Shown in pieces: positions 6,243 through 13,720 of a DNA stretch of 13,720 nt. Positions within the stretch are counted from its first letter, which is position 1; each line of letters opens with the position of its first letter. Position numbers and translations under genes: made by a program. This DNA comes from JALONO01 sp038209965 (GTDB lineage Bacteria; Bacteroidota; Bacteroidia; Cytophagales; Thermoflexibacteraceae), in NCBI GenBank assembly GCA_038209965.1, contig JBBQXF010000126.1:1-13720 (forward strand), read 5' to 3'. The notes under the pieces were generated by a model, which had not been told where the DNA came from, searched no databases, and saw only the letters and a program-made list of their open reading frames with translations.

Positions 6243-7517
6243 TTACAGCTTGATAAATTTTTTGGTGCAACTGCCCGAAGCAGTCTGGAAAGTCAAGAAA
6301 TAGATGCCCGGTGGCCAGCTTTGGGCATCCAGCTTGGCTGGGGCACTGGTGAGCGATTGGGCCAAGAGTTTACGCCCGGCAATATCATGGATATGTACGC
6401 GGGCAGGGACTTCGCCAGCCCAAGTAAGCTGAAGCTGGTCGGTTACTGGGCTGGGGGCGAGCACTAGGGGCGTGGTTACTTCCCGTTGGTTCACCGCGAT
6501 AATACTAGAATATTGAACTGGTTGATCCGGATCCACGATGGCCAAACGGTAATAATTTTGCCCCGGGAGTGGTTGCCGATCCATCCATTCGTAGGAAGAT
6601 TGGCTGGTGGAGTAGGGGATTTGGCCCAGCGTCACAAAACTTTCCCAGTTGGTTTCACCCGACCGTTGCACCAGAAAAGTGGGCAACTCGCCAGTGGTGC
6701 GGGCTTGCCAACGCAACTGGTGGCCCCCGACCACCGCCCGGCCCGAGAAATGGGACAAGGTGATGGGCAGCAGGTTGAGATCGTCAGAAATCAGAAAATT
6801 GTCAAGTTGGATAGTGGAATTATTGTTTTGAAACGTAAAGCGGATCTCGTCCATGTTTTGGGTAGGAGTTGTGACGACCACCTGATCAACCATCAACAAA
6901 CTATTGGCCCAAACATCATATCTACCACTGGCTATATTGCGCCGAAGGCCCGAGGGCGTATAATAGCTCAACACGCCGCTGCCGCTGTTGTTTAGCACCC
7001 AAGTGATGCGCTGCCGCCCACTCAGCGAGCTGCTGTTAAAATCGGAGACAATGTTGCGAAGGGCAAAATTGGTCGATCCACTGGTTAGGTTGAAGCTTAG
7101 ACGGGCATAGGTTGCGAGGTTGACGTTTGGATTGCTATCTTCTGGAAATCCCGACCCAACGAAAATACTGGCTGCGCTCATGCTGCTGGCCCCTGCACTC
7201 ATTACCTCAAAATCAAATTGGACAATCAAAAATGGTGGGCTGCTGCTCGTTGAATAGAAATTGGCCGTCCGATTGAAATAGGCGGTGCTGCCCATTCCAG
7301 CGTTCGATTCCATTTCTAGGTTGCCAGCCGTAATGCGCACGGCCGAATTGGCCCCGCTGGTGGAGAGCGAAGTAAACTGGCCGATATTTGGGGTGGCGCT
7401 CACGTAGCTGCTCACCACCGTCGAGGCGGAAAAATCTTGCCGGAACAGTATCGTTTGACAAACGGCGGACTTGGCAAAGACTAAGATAAGAACAAGGGCA
7501 ACGATGGTTGATCTCAT
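6243..7517 (-). CDS. Secreted protein with type IX secretion C-terminal sorting domain
   Basis: A 424-aa exported protein. The signal peptide covers about 1-20 (hydrophobic core VALVLILVF, cleavage near SAVC-Q). Residues about 22-248 form a Ser/Asn-rich, beta-strand-rich domain resembling carbohydrate-binding or jelly-roll modules; I do not recognise a family. Residues about 250-342 look like the fibronectin III-like module common in Bacteroidota cargo (LPITLSHF...LRWQA...FLVQRS...NYYRLAIVD). Residues 353-424 are a type A T9SS sorting domain: P-S-P-V near 355, IHDIAGRKL (376-384), PGIYFLTF (403-410) and a basic KKFIKL end. It would cross the outer membrane through the type IX apparatus and be attached or released. 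ATG 7517 is used because the in-frame ATG at 7544 falls inside the -7 element. Its role is unknown. Confidence 0.82.
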   Translation of the reverse strand: MRSTIVALVLILVFAKSAVCQTILFRQDFSASTVVSSYVSATPNIGQFTSLSTSGANSAVRITAGNLEMESNAGMGSTAYFNRTANFYSTSSSPPFLIVQFDFEVMSAGASSMSAASIFVGSGFPEDSNPNVNLATYARLSFNLTSGSTNFALRNIVSDFNSSSLSGRQRITWVLNNSGSGVLSYYTPSGLRRNIASGRYDVWANSLLMVDQVVVTTPTQNMDEIRFTFQNNNSTIQLDNFLISDDLNLLPITLSHFSGRAVVGGHQLRWQARTTGELPTFLVQRSGETNWESFVTLGQIPYSTSQSSYEWMDRQPLPGQNYYRLAIVDPDQPVQYSSIIAVNQREVTTPLVLAPSPVTDQLQLTWAGEVPARVHIHDIAGRKLLAQSLTSAPAKLDAQSWPPGIYFLTFQTASGSCTKKFIKL

Positions 7518-7541
7518 GACTGTAGAGGGCTTTTTGGTAAA

Positions 7542-7549
7542 CAAATGTA
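7542..7549 (-). promoter_or_regulatory. Candidate -7 element of the T9SS gene promoter
   Basis: TACATTTG on the - strand (complement of 7542-7549) matches TAnnTTTG and ends 24 nt before the ATG at 7517, the same spacing as for the HU/SPOR gene. No TTG was found at the right distance upstream, so support is partial. Confidence 0.28.
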
Positions 7550-7710
7550 ATAAATAACGAATGACAGCGATCGGTCTTCTGATAAAATATTGTATTTGTA
7601 CAGTATCTGATTTGTTTAATCATATTTGCAAATAATTTAGTTTAAACAATCAGCCAAGTAATCGGTTTAACCCTTACAGGTATTTTCCTGGTAAGCCAAG
7701 TAACCAGCAA

Positions 7711-7899
7711 ATGAACCTTAAAGAACGATTTGACAAACCCAAAATGATCTGCCCGTTGATGTGCTGGGAGTTTATGCTGGAACCCGCCAGCCGAGAAATC
7801 TCCGAAAAAGCCAAACGCATCAAAGCCAGGGTAAAGCTTTCCCCAAATGAAAACCAAGCAAGTCCCGACCAAGCCCCCGATCCTGATCGAGGGGACTGA
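7711..7899 (+). CDS. Doubtful small ORF, 62 aa, hypothetical
   Basis: The open frame encodes a Lys/Glu-rich N-terminal part (MNLKERFDKPKMICPLMCWEF onward) with two Cys (14 and 18) and a helical segment SEKAKRIKARVK, then a low-complexity Asp/Pro-rich tail. Codon use through about residue 42 resembles the window's real genes. The last 53 nt overlap the DUF5522-like gene in another frame and look non-coding. The antisense frame is Phe-rich and looks like a shadow. No family is recognised. It could be a true leader gene of the DUF5522-DUF6992 pair, an upstream regulatory ORF, or chance. Confidence 0.3.
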   Translation: MNLKERFDKPKMICPLMCWEFMLEPASREISEKAKRIKARVKLSPNENQASPDQAPDPDRGD

Positions 7900-8023
7900 T
7901 TATTACATCGAGAATGGATTTTGGGTATTTACGGCCCATCACCATCGCCTGCGCGGCCATTGCTGCAAAAGTGGCTGCCGCCATTGCCCGTACGGGTTCA
8001 AAAAGATTTCGGACAAAAACTGA
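7847..8023 (+). CDS. Small cysteine-cluster protein, DUF5522-like
   Basis: A 58-aa protein below common ORF length cut-offs. Residues about 13-30 read LIEGTDYYIENGFWVFTA, then HHHRLRGHCCKSGCRHCPYG at 31-50. The core C-C-x3-C-x2-C-P-Y-G (Cys39, 40, 44, 47), preceded by a strand ending in FTA, matches my memory of the uncharacterised DUF5522 family (YYxE-G-x-xVFT...RGxCCxxGCRHCPY). The Cys cluster and nearby His residues suggest metal binding (zinc or iron), which is inference. An in-frame TAA at 7832-7834 leaves ATG 7847 as the only good start. It is 11 nt upstream of the next gene, so the two are probably cotranscribed. Confidence 0.78.
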   Translation: MKTKQVPTKPPILIEGTDYYIENGFWVFTAHHHRLRGHCCKSGCRHCPYGFKKISDKN

Positions 8024-8034
8024 CCGAGTTGCCC

Positions 8035-8520
8035 ATGCCCGAACCTGATATGTTGGATTTACTGCAATCCGCTTTTTTGCTCAACCAGCAAGGGGCCGCA
8101 GTATTGGGCACCTGGGTGGTGCTCAATTTTGTGGTGAGTGGTGTTCTATGGCGGCGGTCGGTCGGTTTCATCCAACATTTCCACCAGATGAACCTCGCTT
8201 GGAACGTGGTCAATTTGTTGCTGATCGTTTTTACCTTGCGGCAAGTCGTACCGCTCGCCATTTCGGCCGGGGAAATGGTAGCGTTACAGTATTTCAACGA
8301 AAAAATCTACTTGTTTAATGCGGCCTTGGACATTGGCTACTTGCTTTTGGGCCTTTTTTTGACTGAAAAGGCCAAGACCTCGCCCAAACGCGGGGCAATG
8401 CTCAAGGGGTTCGGCCATTCCATTGTGTTGCAGGGAATGTTTTTGCTGGGTTTTGATTGGGTCCTATTTTATTTGCACACTGAACTGACCGAAAAAATGC
8501 TAAAGTTCATTGACCTTTAG
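8035..8520 (+). CDS. Four-helix membrane protein, DUF6992-like
   Basis: A 161-aa hydrophobic protein with predicted membrane helices at about 20-38, 55-72, 91-110 and 126-146. The segment HFHQMNLAWNVVN (48-60), between helices 1 and 2, and the GTWVVLNFVVSG helix resemble an uncharacterised family I recall as DUF6992. The open frame extends upstream to a TTG at 7921, but that part overlaps the DUF5522-like gene and is a shadow of it. ATG 8035 is used; ATG 8050 (MLDLLQ) is the alternative. No enzymatic motif is visible and the function is unknown. It converges on the DUF2147 gene. Confidence 0.75.
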   Translation: MPEPDMLDLLQSAFLLNQQGAAVLGTWVVLNFVVSGVLWRRSVGFIQHFHQMNLAWNVVNLLLIVFTLRQVVPLAISAGEMVALQYFNEKIYLFNAALDIGYLLLGLFLTEKAKTSPKRGAMLKGFGHSIVLQGMFLLGFDWVLFYLHTELTEKMLKFIDL

Positions 8521-8670
8521 TCAGTTACGACCCATTAATGAGTTTTTTGGTTTATAATTAAGCAGCAGTATTTCGTAAAAAATCAATGTTTAAGTAGTTT
8601 TTGGGCCAAGGTTGTCCCTTTTCGCAAACCAATTATTGCGGGGCTTAGTGCAACCCGCACCCCCTTGAAT

Positions 8671-8702
8671 GCTTATGACCAATTATACCATTGGCCATAA
8701 GC
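8671..8702. repeat. Hairpin in the convergent intergenic region
   Basis: GCTTATG (8671-8677) pairs with CATAAGC (8696-8702) and, past one A/C mismatch, CCAAT (8679-8683) with ATTGG (8690-8694), leaving a 6-nt loop TATACC. The right arm overlaps an alternative smaller hairpin, AAGCC (8699-8703) with GGCTT (8711-8715), so the two folds are mutually exclusive. The setting between 3' ends suggests transcript-end structure on either strand. Confidence 0.5.
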
Positions 8703-8721
8703 CAATCATCGGCTTGCAAAA

Positions 8722-8756
8722 AATGGTTGCCAACTCGTTGGGAGTGAGCAACCATT
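8722..8756. terminator. Possible bidirectional transcript-end hairpin without a T tract
   Basis: AATGGTTGC (8722-8730) is perfectly complementary to GCAACCATT (8748-8756). An inner CTC/GAG pairing can extend the fold. It sits 30 nt past the DUF2147 stop codon and about 200 nt past the DUF6992-like stop codon. No T run follows on either strand within a few bases, so an intrinsic-terminator role is uncertain. Confidence 0.35.
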
Positions 8757-8785
8757 GACAACATGACCGGGTTTGGGACAAACTG

Positions 8786-9256
8786 CTATTTTTTTACCTG
8801 TCGTTTCCACACATCAGTTCGGCCAAAAAGCGACACCCCAATAAAACCCCTGACTTCCAGAGTATTGTCATCGGTCATTTTGATTTCGCAACTGTAATCA
8901 CTGCCATTTTCGGGGTCATAGATCCGGCCTTCTTCCCATATTTTATTGCCTTTGTATTTAAAATCGCGCAAATTGGTCAGACCCAACAATACCCGGGTAC
9001 GTTGACTTTCATCGCTGTTGTTTTTGTCGACTTTGGGCTTCCCACTCTCATCAGTTGGTTCTTTGAGCCAGACCAATTTGCCATGATACATGTCATTTTC
9101 TTTGTAGATTTTGACCATCCCTTTGCCCGATCCAGTTTTCCAAACCCCAAGCACTTTTTCAGCATGTTCATCGGTCGCCAGTAAGTTTGCGGTGGTAAGA
9201 GTTAGGGCAAGCAAACTCGCCAATCCAAGCCAGACATATTTGTTTCCCATTTTCAT
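8786..9256 (-). CDS. Exported DUF2147 family protein
   Basis: A 156-aa protein with an N-terminal signal peptide (about 1-28, hydrophobic core WLGLASLLALTLTTANLL). The rest matches the DUF2147 pattern as I know it: VLGVWKTGSGKGMVKIY (35-51), YHGKLVWLKEP (57-67), a central LLGLTNLRDFKYKGNKIW (90-107), EGRIYDPENGSDYSCEI (109-125) and a final LEVRGFIGVSLFGRTDVW (133-150). The family is a small periplasmic beta-barrel-like domain of unknown function. ATG 9256 (MKMGNKY) and ATG 9250 are both possible. It lies 118 nt downstream of rarA on the same strand and probably has its own promoter, though none was clear. Confidence 0.87.
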   Translation of the reverse strand: MKMGNKYVWLGLASLLALTLTTANLLATDEHAEKVLGVWKTGSGKGMVKIYKENDMYHGKLVWLKEPTDESGKPKVDKNNSDESQRTRVLLGLTNLRDFKYKGNKIWEEGRIYDPENGSDYSCEIKMTDDNTLEVRGFIGVSLFGRTDVWKRQVKK

Positions 9257-9374
9257 TTTCTAGTTTTAATTTGAAGTACAAAAAATTCAATTAGTAAACA
9301 AAAAAAGGGAAAAAATGTTTGGGCGTAACACCTTCGAGTCGTTGCTCGGCGCCAAGTCACTGGCCCAAACACGG

Positions 9375-10640
9375 CTAATACCCGTATTTGTCTTTCCAGC
9401 GACTGCGCAAAAAGGCCCGAAGCTCGTTCTCGCGCGGGTTGAGTCCCGGATCATAAAACTTACTGCCGCTGAGTTCAGTGGGCAAAAATTCCTGCTCGAC
9501 AAAATTGCCGGGATAGTCGTGCGCATAGCGATAGCCCTTGCCATAGTCCAGATCGCGCATGAGCTTGGTGGGCGCGTTGCGCAAGGGGAGGGGCACGGGC
9601 AGGTGACCGGTTTCTTGCACCCGCTGTTTGGCAGCTTTGATGGCCAGATAGGACGCATTGCTCTTGGGCGAAGCCGCCAGATACGTAACCGTTTGGGCCA
9701 GGATGAGTTCTGCCTCGGGATAACCCACAAAAGTGACCGCTTGGAAGCAGTTGGTGGCCATGACCAAGGCCGTAGGGTTGGCGTTGCCGATGTCCTCGGC
9801 GGCCAAAATCAGCAGGCGGCGGGCAATGAACTTGGGTTCTTCGCCGCCCTCGATCATGCGGGCCAGCCAATACACGGCCGCGTTGGGATCGGAGCCGCGC
9901 ACCGATTTGATGAACGCCGAGATGATGTCGTAGTGCTGCTCGCCATCCTTGTCGTAGAGGACAGTGCGGCGTTGGGCCACTTCTACCATCAATGTATCGG
10001 TAATAATGGCCTGCTCACCCACTACCGAATCGATGGCCAGTTCCAGCAGGTTGAGTAATTTGCGGGCATCGCCCCCGGCCAAGTTGAACAGGGCCGCGGT
10101 TTCAGCTAAGTGGATGGTCTTTTGTTTGGTGGTTTGCTCCAAGGCCACGCCCCGATCCGCAATCAGGCGCAAGTCGGTTTCTTCCAACGGTTTGAGCAAA
10201 AATACTTGACAGCGCGAGAGCAGGGCCGAGTTCACCTCGAAGGAGGGGTTTTCGGTAGTGGCCCCGATGAGCGCAATCGTGCCTTTCTCCACTGCGCCCA
10301 GGAGGGCATCTTGCTGCGACTTGCTGAAACGGTGGATCTCATCGATGAACAAGATGGTTCCCTGGCGGAACCGCGCCCGTTCGATCACTTCGCGCACTTC
10401 TTTCACCCCAGCACTGATGGCGCTCAGGGTAAAAAACGGCCGGTCCAAGGCTTGGGCGAGCAGTTGGGCGAGGGTGGTTTTGCCCACTCCGGGCGGGCCC
10501 CACAAAATGATGGAGGCCAAGTGGCCGGTCTGCACCATTCGGCGCAACACCCCGTTTGGGCCCACCAAGTGAGCCTGCCCGACGTATTCCTCTAGGTTTT
10601 GGGGGCGCAAACGTTCGGCCAGTGGGGTAGTGCTGTTCAT
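9375..10640 (-). CDS. rarA: Replication-associated recombination protein A (RarA/MgsA), AAA+ ATPase
   Basis: A full-length 421-aa protein. AAA+ features in order: LRPQNLEEYVGQ (11-22), Walker A GPPGVGKT (48-55), Walker B LFIDEIHRF (97-105), sensor 1 GATTENPSFEVN (126-137), an arginine-finger segment LLSRC (140-144, Arg143), and sensor 2 GGDARKLLN (189-197). The C-terminal tetramerisation domain carries YDIISAFIKS (237-246), GSDPNAAVYWLARM (249-262) and AAEDIGNANP (280-289). RarA acts at stalled replication forks, is related to clamp-loader subunits and works with single-strand-binding protein, RecA and the replisome. No residue needed for ATP binding or hydrolysis is missing. Long open frames on the opposite strand are shadows. 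Confidence 0.96.
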   Translation of the reverse strand: MNSTTPLAERLRPQNLEEYVGQAHLVGPNGVLRRMVQTGHLASIILWGPPGVGKTTLAQLLAQALDRPFFTLSAISAGVKEVREVIERARFRQGTILFIDEIHRFSKSQQDALLGAVEKGTIALIGATTENPSFEVNSALLSRCQVFLLKPLEETDLRLIADRGVALEQTTKQKTIHLAETAALFNLAGGDARKLLNLLELAIDSVVGEQAIITDTLMVEVAQRRTVLYDKDGEQHYDIISAFIKSVRGSDPNAAVYWLARMIEGGEEPKFIARRLLILAAEDIGNANPTALVMATNCFQAVTFVGYPEAELILAQTVTYLAASPKSNASYLAIKAAKQRVQETGHLPVPLPLRNAPTKLMRDLDYGKGYRYAHDYPGNFVEQEFLPTELSGSKFYDPGLNPRENELRAFLRSRWKDKYGY

Positions 10641-11050
10641 AAAAGGTCATCAAGTGGGGTCTGGCCCGGCCAGTCCGCTGCCAAACGGGGGCCAATGTAT
10701 TTAAAAAAAGATGGATACGCTACTTTTGGTCGCAAAAAGCCATAAAAATTGAAAAATATGTTTTTTTATCCAAGTTGTAATTTGTTTCTGGGTTCGGCAG
10801 ATTCAGCCCCTGCGCATCCTTCCGAAACTGGGCTGGTAGGGCAATATGCGGTTGGCTGCCGGGAGTAATTCTTGGTGGAAAGGGTAATGAAAACGCAGCA
10901 AAAGTCAGACTTTTGCTGCGTTTTTTCTACTGTTCAGGGACGGCACATCTTGGGCAAGCAAAGGAATGGCTAAGTGGTACTAACCACCACGATTTTCATC
11001 CTATCGGCTTTGGCCACACTTTGGCAAAAGATTACCCATTCTTTGTGCTT
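10641..11050. other. Intergenic region upstream of rarA
   Basis: About 410 nt without a supported gene. It holds the perfect hairpin at 10890-10924 and a small GTGGT/ACCAC hairpin at 10974-10987. The AT-rich part at about 10700-10785 is the likely rarA promoter zone on the - strand, but no clean TTG-N19-TAnnTTTG pair was found. The + strand open frame starting at 10913 runs antisense to the transglutaminase-like gene and is not accepted. Confidence 0.6.
10890..10924 (-). terminator. Perfect 16-bp intrinsic terminator
   Basis: AAAACGCAGCAAAAGT (10890-10905) and its exact complement ACTTTTGCTGCGTTTT (10909-10924) flank a 3-nt loop CAG. On the - strand the stem ends in TTTT and lies 126 nt after the end of the DUF3857/transglutaminase pseudogene, isolating it from rarA. 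On the + strand it ends in six T, so it could work in both directions. Confidence 0.75.
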
Positions 11051-12904
11051 TTATTTGGGAAAACTCCCCCGGTTGACACTCATTTTTCGGATGTAGGTCA
11101 CCGTGCGGCCCTCAAATTTGACCGAGGCCTGGTATTCGCCAAAGGCAGATTTAAAGGCAACGTCCTCGGGTTTATGCTCCAAGAAATAGCCTTCGGGCAA
11201 TTGAAATTGGATGGTGTCATTGTCCACATAGTCGTACAGGCTGACTTCCACCGCGCTTCTTCGGTTCTCCATTTCGGCGGGCAACACTTCCCACTTGGAG
11301 AGCAAGTTGGGCTGGAGGAAGAGGCGTTTGCCACTTTTGGCCGCCAGTGCGTTGATCTGGAGGGACAGGTTTTCCGTTACTACGGGGATCCGGGTTTTCT
11401 GCCGGGTCAGTTGGAAGGATTTTATCTCAAAATTGGCCAGTTTGATTTTTTCGTACAACCATTTCTTTTGTTCATCGGGAGCAAAAGTGGCATACCGATC
11501 GATATAGCCTTCGTCTTGTTGGAGGCCACTGTATTGGGTTCGTACTTGGGCAGTGGCGTGGCCCTCCGCGCTGATCTGTACCTCGGCTTTTCGGTGCAAG
11601 AAATTATCTTTTCTGGTGTAGCGCGGGGTGCGGATCAGCTTGCCCCCCTCGGGCGTGATGGCCAACGCGTAGCGATCGCCGGTGAAATCACCCATGTAGC
11701 CCACTGCCTGAGATTGGCTGGTGCACTCCAGCCAAGTAGTGTCCCGCTCCAGCGGCACGCACAGCACAATATGGTTAAATTGACTAGAAGGGAAATTGGG
11801 GATAAAATCGTCTTTTTCAGTTTTGCCGGCCTTGATCAAGGTATAGTGCTACTCGATGCCCACTACGTTGAGCAGTGCCTTCATGTAGTTGGACAGGGCT
11901 TTGCAGTCGCCGTAGCCCTTGCTGTCCACCTTACTGGCCGGGAAAGGCTGCCAGCCCCCAATGCCCAATTGAATGCCCACGTAGCGGGTGCGGGACTGCA
12001 TGTACTCGTACAAGACCTTGATCTTGGCTTCTTTGCTGGGAATATTGGCCACCAGTTCCCGCACTTTGGCTTGGGTTTCGGCGGGGAGTTCTTCGCGGCC
12101 CGCATTGAGTAGTAGTTGCCACTTGCCCAGGGCTTCCCAACTGTTCATTTCGCCTTTGTAGCCTTCCACCTCAAAAGTGGTCGGGGTAATGCTGAGTACC
12201 GGCAGTGATTGCAATCCCAGCGGGCTGTTCGGCTCGGTTTTGGGCATTACTGGAAGGTTTTTCCAGGTTCAGCGATATATTTTCTTGCCCTCGCTAGTGC
12301 TGCTCATTTCCACCTTGTTGGTCAGGTTTTGGGTGTGGTAGCGCAGGTCGGGAAAATCGGTCGGCACCACCACTTCAATCACTGAGCTTTCCACGGCCGC
12401 TTTTGGGTCGCTTTGCACATACCAAGTTTCATAGTGCATCAGGTTCAAATCTTCGGCCTCATATTCAAACTCCACTGTGAATGGGTAGGCAGTGCGCGCA
12501 AAAGTGGCTACTTTGACCCGGCTATCCGATACAAACGAAACCCCGTCAAAAGTGCCATTGTCCTGAATGTCACTTTTCTTTAACTTGGCTATCACCTTGC
12601 CGTACTGATCATATACCATCCCTTCCAGCCGGTTAATTTTAAATAGCTTATAGTAGCTCAGCCGCTTTGTAGCGTAATGGATCGCCTCTTCGTTCAAGAT
12701 GGTGACAGCAAAGCGCATTTTTTTGATGGCCCGACCAATGCCTTGGATATCGAGAATTTCCTCATCGGCCCGGATGACAGCATTGGCGCCTTTGAGCAGT
12801 TCGGCGGGGATCTTGCTCACTTCGTATTTGGGCGGGTCGCCCGCTTGTGCCTGCGCAATGATGGAGCAATAGAGGGCCAATGCCCACAGAATGTACTTTT
12901 TCAT
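11051..12904 (-). pseudogene. DUF3857/transglutaminase-like protein interrupted by two in-frame stop codons
   Basis: One uninterrupted frame of 618 codons encodes a signal peptide (1-21), a DUF3857 domain (about 40-205), a transglutaminase-like domain with GYGDCKALSNYMKALL around the catalytic Cys334 and FNHIVLCVPL around His378, and a beta-rich C-terminal part ending YIRKMSVNRGSFPK. TGA at codon 212 (12269-12271) and TAG at codon 352 (11849-11851) interrupt it. The sense continues on both sides without a frame change: KKIYR-stop-TWKNLPV and VVGIE-stop-HYTLIKAG. The second stop probably replaces a Ser (TCG to TAG). Translation to the first stop would give only the DUF3857 domain; the second stop lies between the catalytic Cys and His. 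The family is exported and of unknown substrate. It lies 87 nt downstream of a paralogue. Confidence 0.82.
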
Positions 12905-12991
12905 GATCGTTTGATAGTTTTTTGGAATGTTTCAAATTGTTGGTTGGGCAAGTCAGAATCGGTTTTATTGTGGCCTAACCGAGACTTATTA

Positions 12992-13720
12992 CTACTTCTT
13001 TTTAAGCACAATTTGTTCGTTTTGCTTGGCCACGATTTTGGCGAAGCTCTCGCGCAAGTTCGGGTATTCCTCCGGGGCAAAAACCGCCCGGTTGACAAAG
13101 GTTCGACAAGAAATTTGGATCAAGTTGTCTTGTACACTCACCAAATAGTCAAAACGGATGGCTTTGTCCTCCCATTGGATTCGTTCTGACTTGGGCACTT
13201 CTTCCACCACATACCCCTCCGGTACGGTAAAACTCATGGATGTGAATGTGCTGAATGGATAAGAAAAATCAACTGGGCTTTTTCGCTCGGTTGCTTTCAA
13301 GGGGTTCTCTTTGGGGGCATAGTGCAGCATGGGATTGAGGTAGATCCGGTCGCCGCCCACTTGGGTAAACTCTTGGCTTTGGTAAGTGCCTTTCCCTTTT
13401 AAGGGCAAATCATACTCGTGCAAATTGGTGAGGCTGTCTTTGAACAACTCGTACTCTTGCAAGCTGGCACTTGATGGTTCCTCTTCGCTCAATGTGTGCT
13501 CGTAGTTGGCAAATTTTTGCCGAACCTGCAACGCCTCATAACCCTGTAAGTTGAGTTGAATCTGGCCGTTCAGTTCGCCATTTTTGGCAATATCGAGCTT
13601 GGCCACAATTATTTTGCCTGATTTGGAGCGGTTTTGCAAGTCTATCCAGCGGTGTTCGTTGCCATCGTTGCTGAGCAGGCCCTCGCCATTGAGCACCTCG
13701 GCGGGCAGCATCCCAATTGG
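12992..13720 (-). CDS. C-terminal part of a DUF3857/transglutaminase-family protein (5' end outside window)
   Basis: The last 242 residues of a larger protein; the frame is open through the right edge (continuing upstream as PIG before MLPAEVLNGEG). The start matches the segment just after the transglutaminase core in this family (LPAEVLNGEGLL followed by WIDLQNRSKSG). The rest is the beta-rich C-terminal region with the typical FTVPEGYVVEEVPKS and a final Lys-rich end. It is paralogous in plan to the interrupted gene 87 nt downstream, and the pair probably forms one transcription unit. No interruption is visible in the part present. Confidence 0.85.
   Translation of the reverse strand, partial: PIGMLPAEVLNGEGLLSNDGNEHRWIDLQNRSKSGKIIVAKLDIAKNGELNGQIQLNLQGYEALQVRQKFANYEHTLSEEEPSSASLQEYELFKDSLTNLHEYDLPLKGKGTYQSQEFTQVGGDRIYLNPMLHYAPKENPLKATERKSPVDFSYPFSTFTSMSFTVPEGYVVEEVPKSERIQWEDKAIRFDYLVSVQDNLIQISCRTFVNRAVFAPEEYPNLRESFAKIVAKQNEQIVLKKK

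Noticed and set aside
7642..7872. 76-codon - strand open frame
   Set aside because: It is the Phe-rich complement of a Lys-rich + strand frame and overlaps the DUF5522-like gene start.
7921..8034. Upstream TTG start for the DUF6992-like gene
   Set aside because: The extension is a shifted-frame reading of the DUF5522-like gene; the membrane protein fits a start at 8035 or 8050.
9315..10058. 247-codon open frame on the + strand
   Set aside because: It is antisense to rarA, which has complete AAA+ motifs; a long stop-free antisense frame is expected from its codon use.
10913..12112. 399-codon open frame on the + strand
   Set aside because: It is antisense to the DUF3857/transglutaminase gene, whose sense frame carries clear family motifs (GDCK, FNHIVL). 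The + frame translates to no recognisable domain.
11849..12271. Frameshifts as the cause of the split transglutaminase-like frame
   Set aside because: The three pieces are in the same frame (offsets are multiples of 3); the breaks are single in-frame stop codons.
1..13720. CRISPR array, tRNA or rRNA genes
   Set aside because: No regularly spaced direct repeats, no tRNA-like cloverleaf and no rRNA core motifs were noticed on either strand.

Overview
The window looks like chromosome from a Bacteroidota species, probably an environmental one of the Saprospiria/Cytophagia type. The evidence is a secreted protein with a type IX secretion C-terminal sorting domain, an HU-like/SPOR membrane protein beside exbB and exbD, tandem DUF3857/transglutaminase genes, and promoter-like TAnnTTTG elements. 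Family assignments come from reading the protein sequences; no database search was possible.

Left part (1-3700). A 39-residue C-terminal end of a gene on the + strand (2-120) is followed by strongly AT-rich DNA. This holds two secreted-hydrolase genes on the + strand: a serine beta-lactamase-like protein with an N-terminal NTF2-like domain (767-2242) and an S41-type peptidase (2423-3508). Each is followed, 0-4 nt after its stop codon, by a copy of a related ~130-160 bp element (2243-2382 and 3513-3670). The two copies share several blocks in the same order, including an identical 13-mer and an identical 12-mer. ORF plus 3' element repeated twice, with base composition unlike the rest of the window, suggests a mobile cassette-type insertion.

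Middle (3711-7517, all - strand). A likely operon encodes an HU-like/TM/SPOR protein, an ExbB/TolQ channel subunit and ExbD/TolR, transcribed from a promoter close to the Bacteroidota consensus. Upstream is a T9SS cargo protein of unknown function. No tonB/tolA gene follows exbD, where the AT-rich segment begins.

7700-9256. On the + strand are a doubtful 62-aa ORF, a 58-aa cysteine-cluster protein (DUF5522-like) that is easily missed because of its size, and a four-helix membrane protein (DUF6992-like) 11 nt behind it. These converge on a - strand DUF2147 gene, with several hairpins between them.

9375-13720 (- strand). rarA (mgsA) is intact. Upstream of it lie two tandem DUF3857/transglutaminase paralogues. 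The distal one is cut by the window edge and looks intact. The proximal one (11051-12904) carries two in-frame stop codons, TGA and TAG, with its reading frame otherwise uninterrupted, so it is a pseudogene, a sequencing artefact or a recoding case. A perfect 16-bp hairpin terminator lies between it and rarA.
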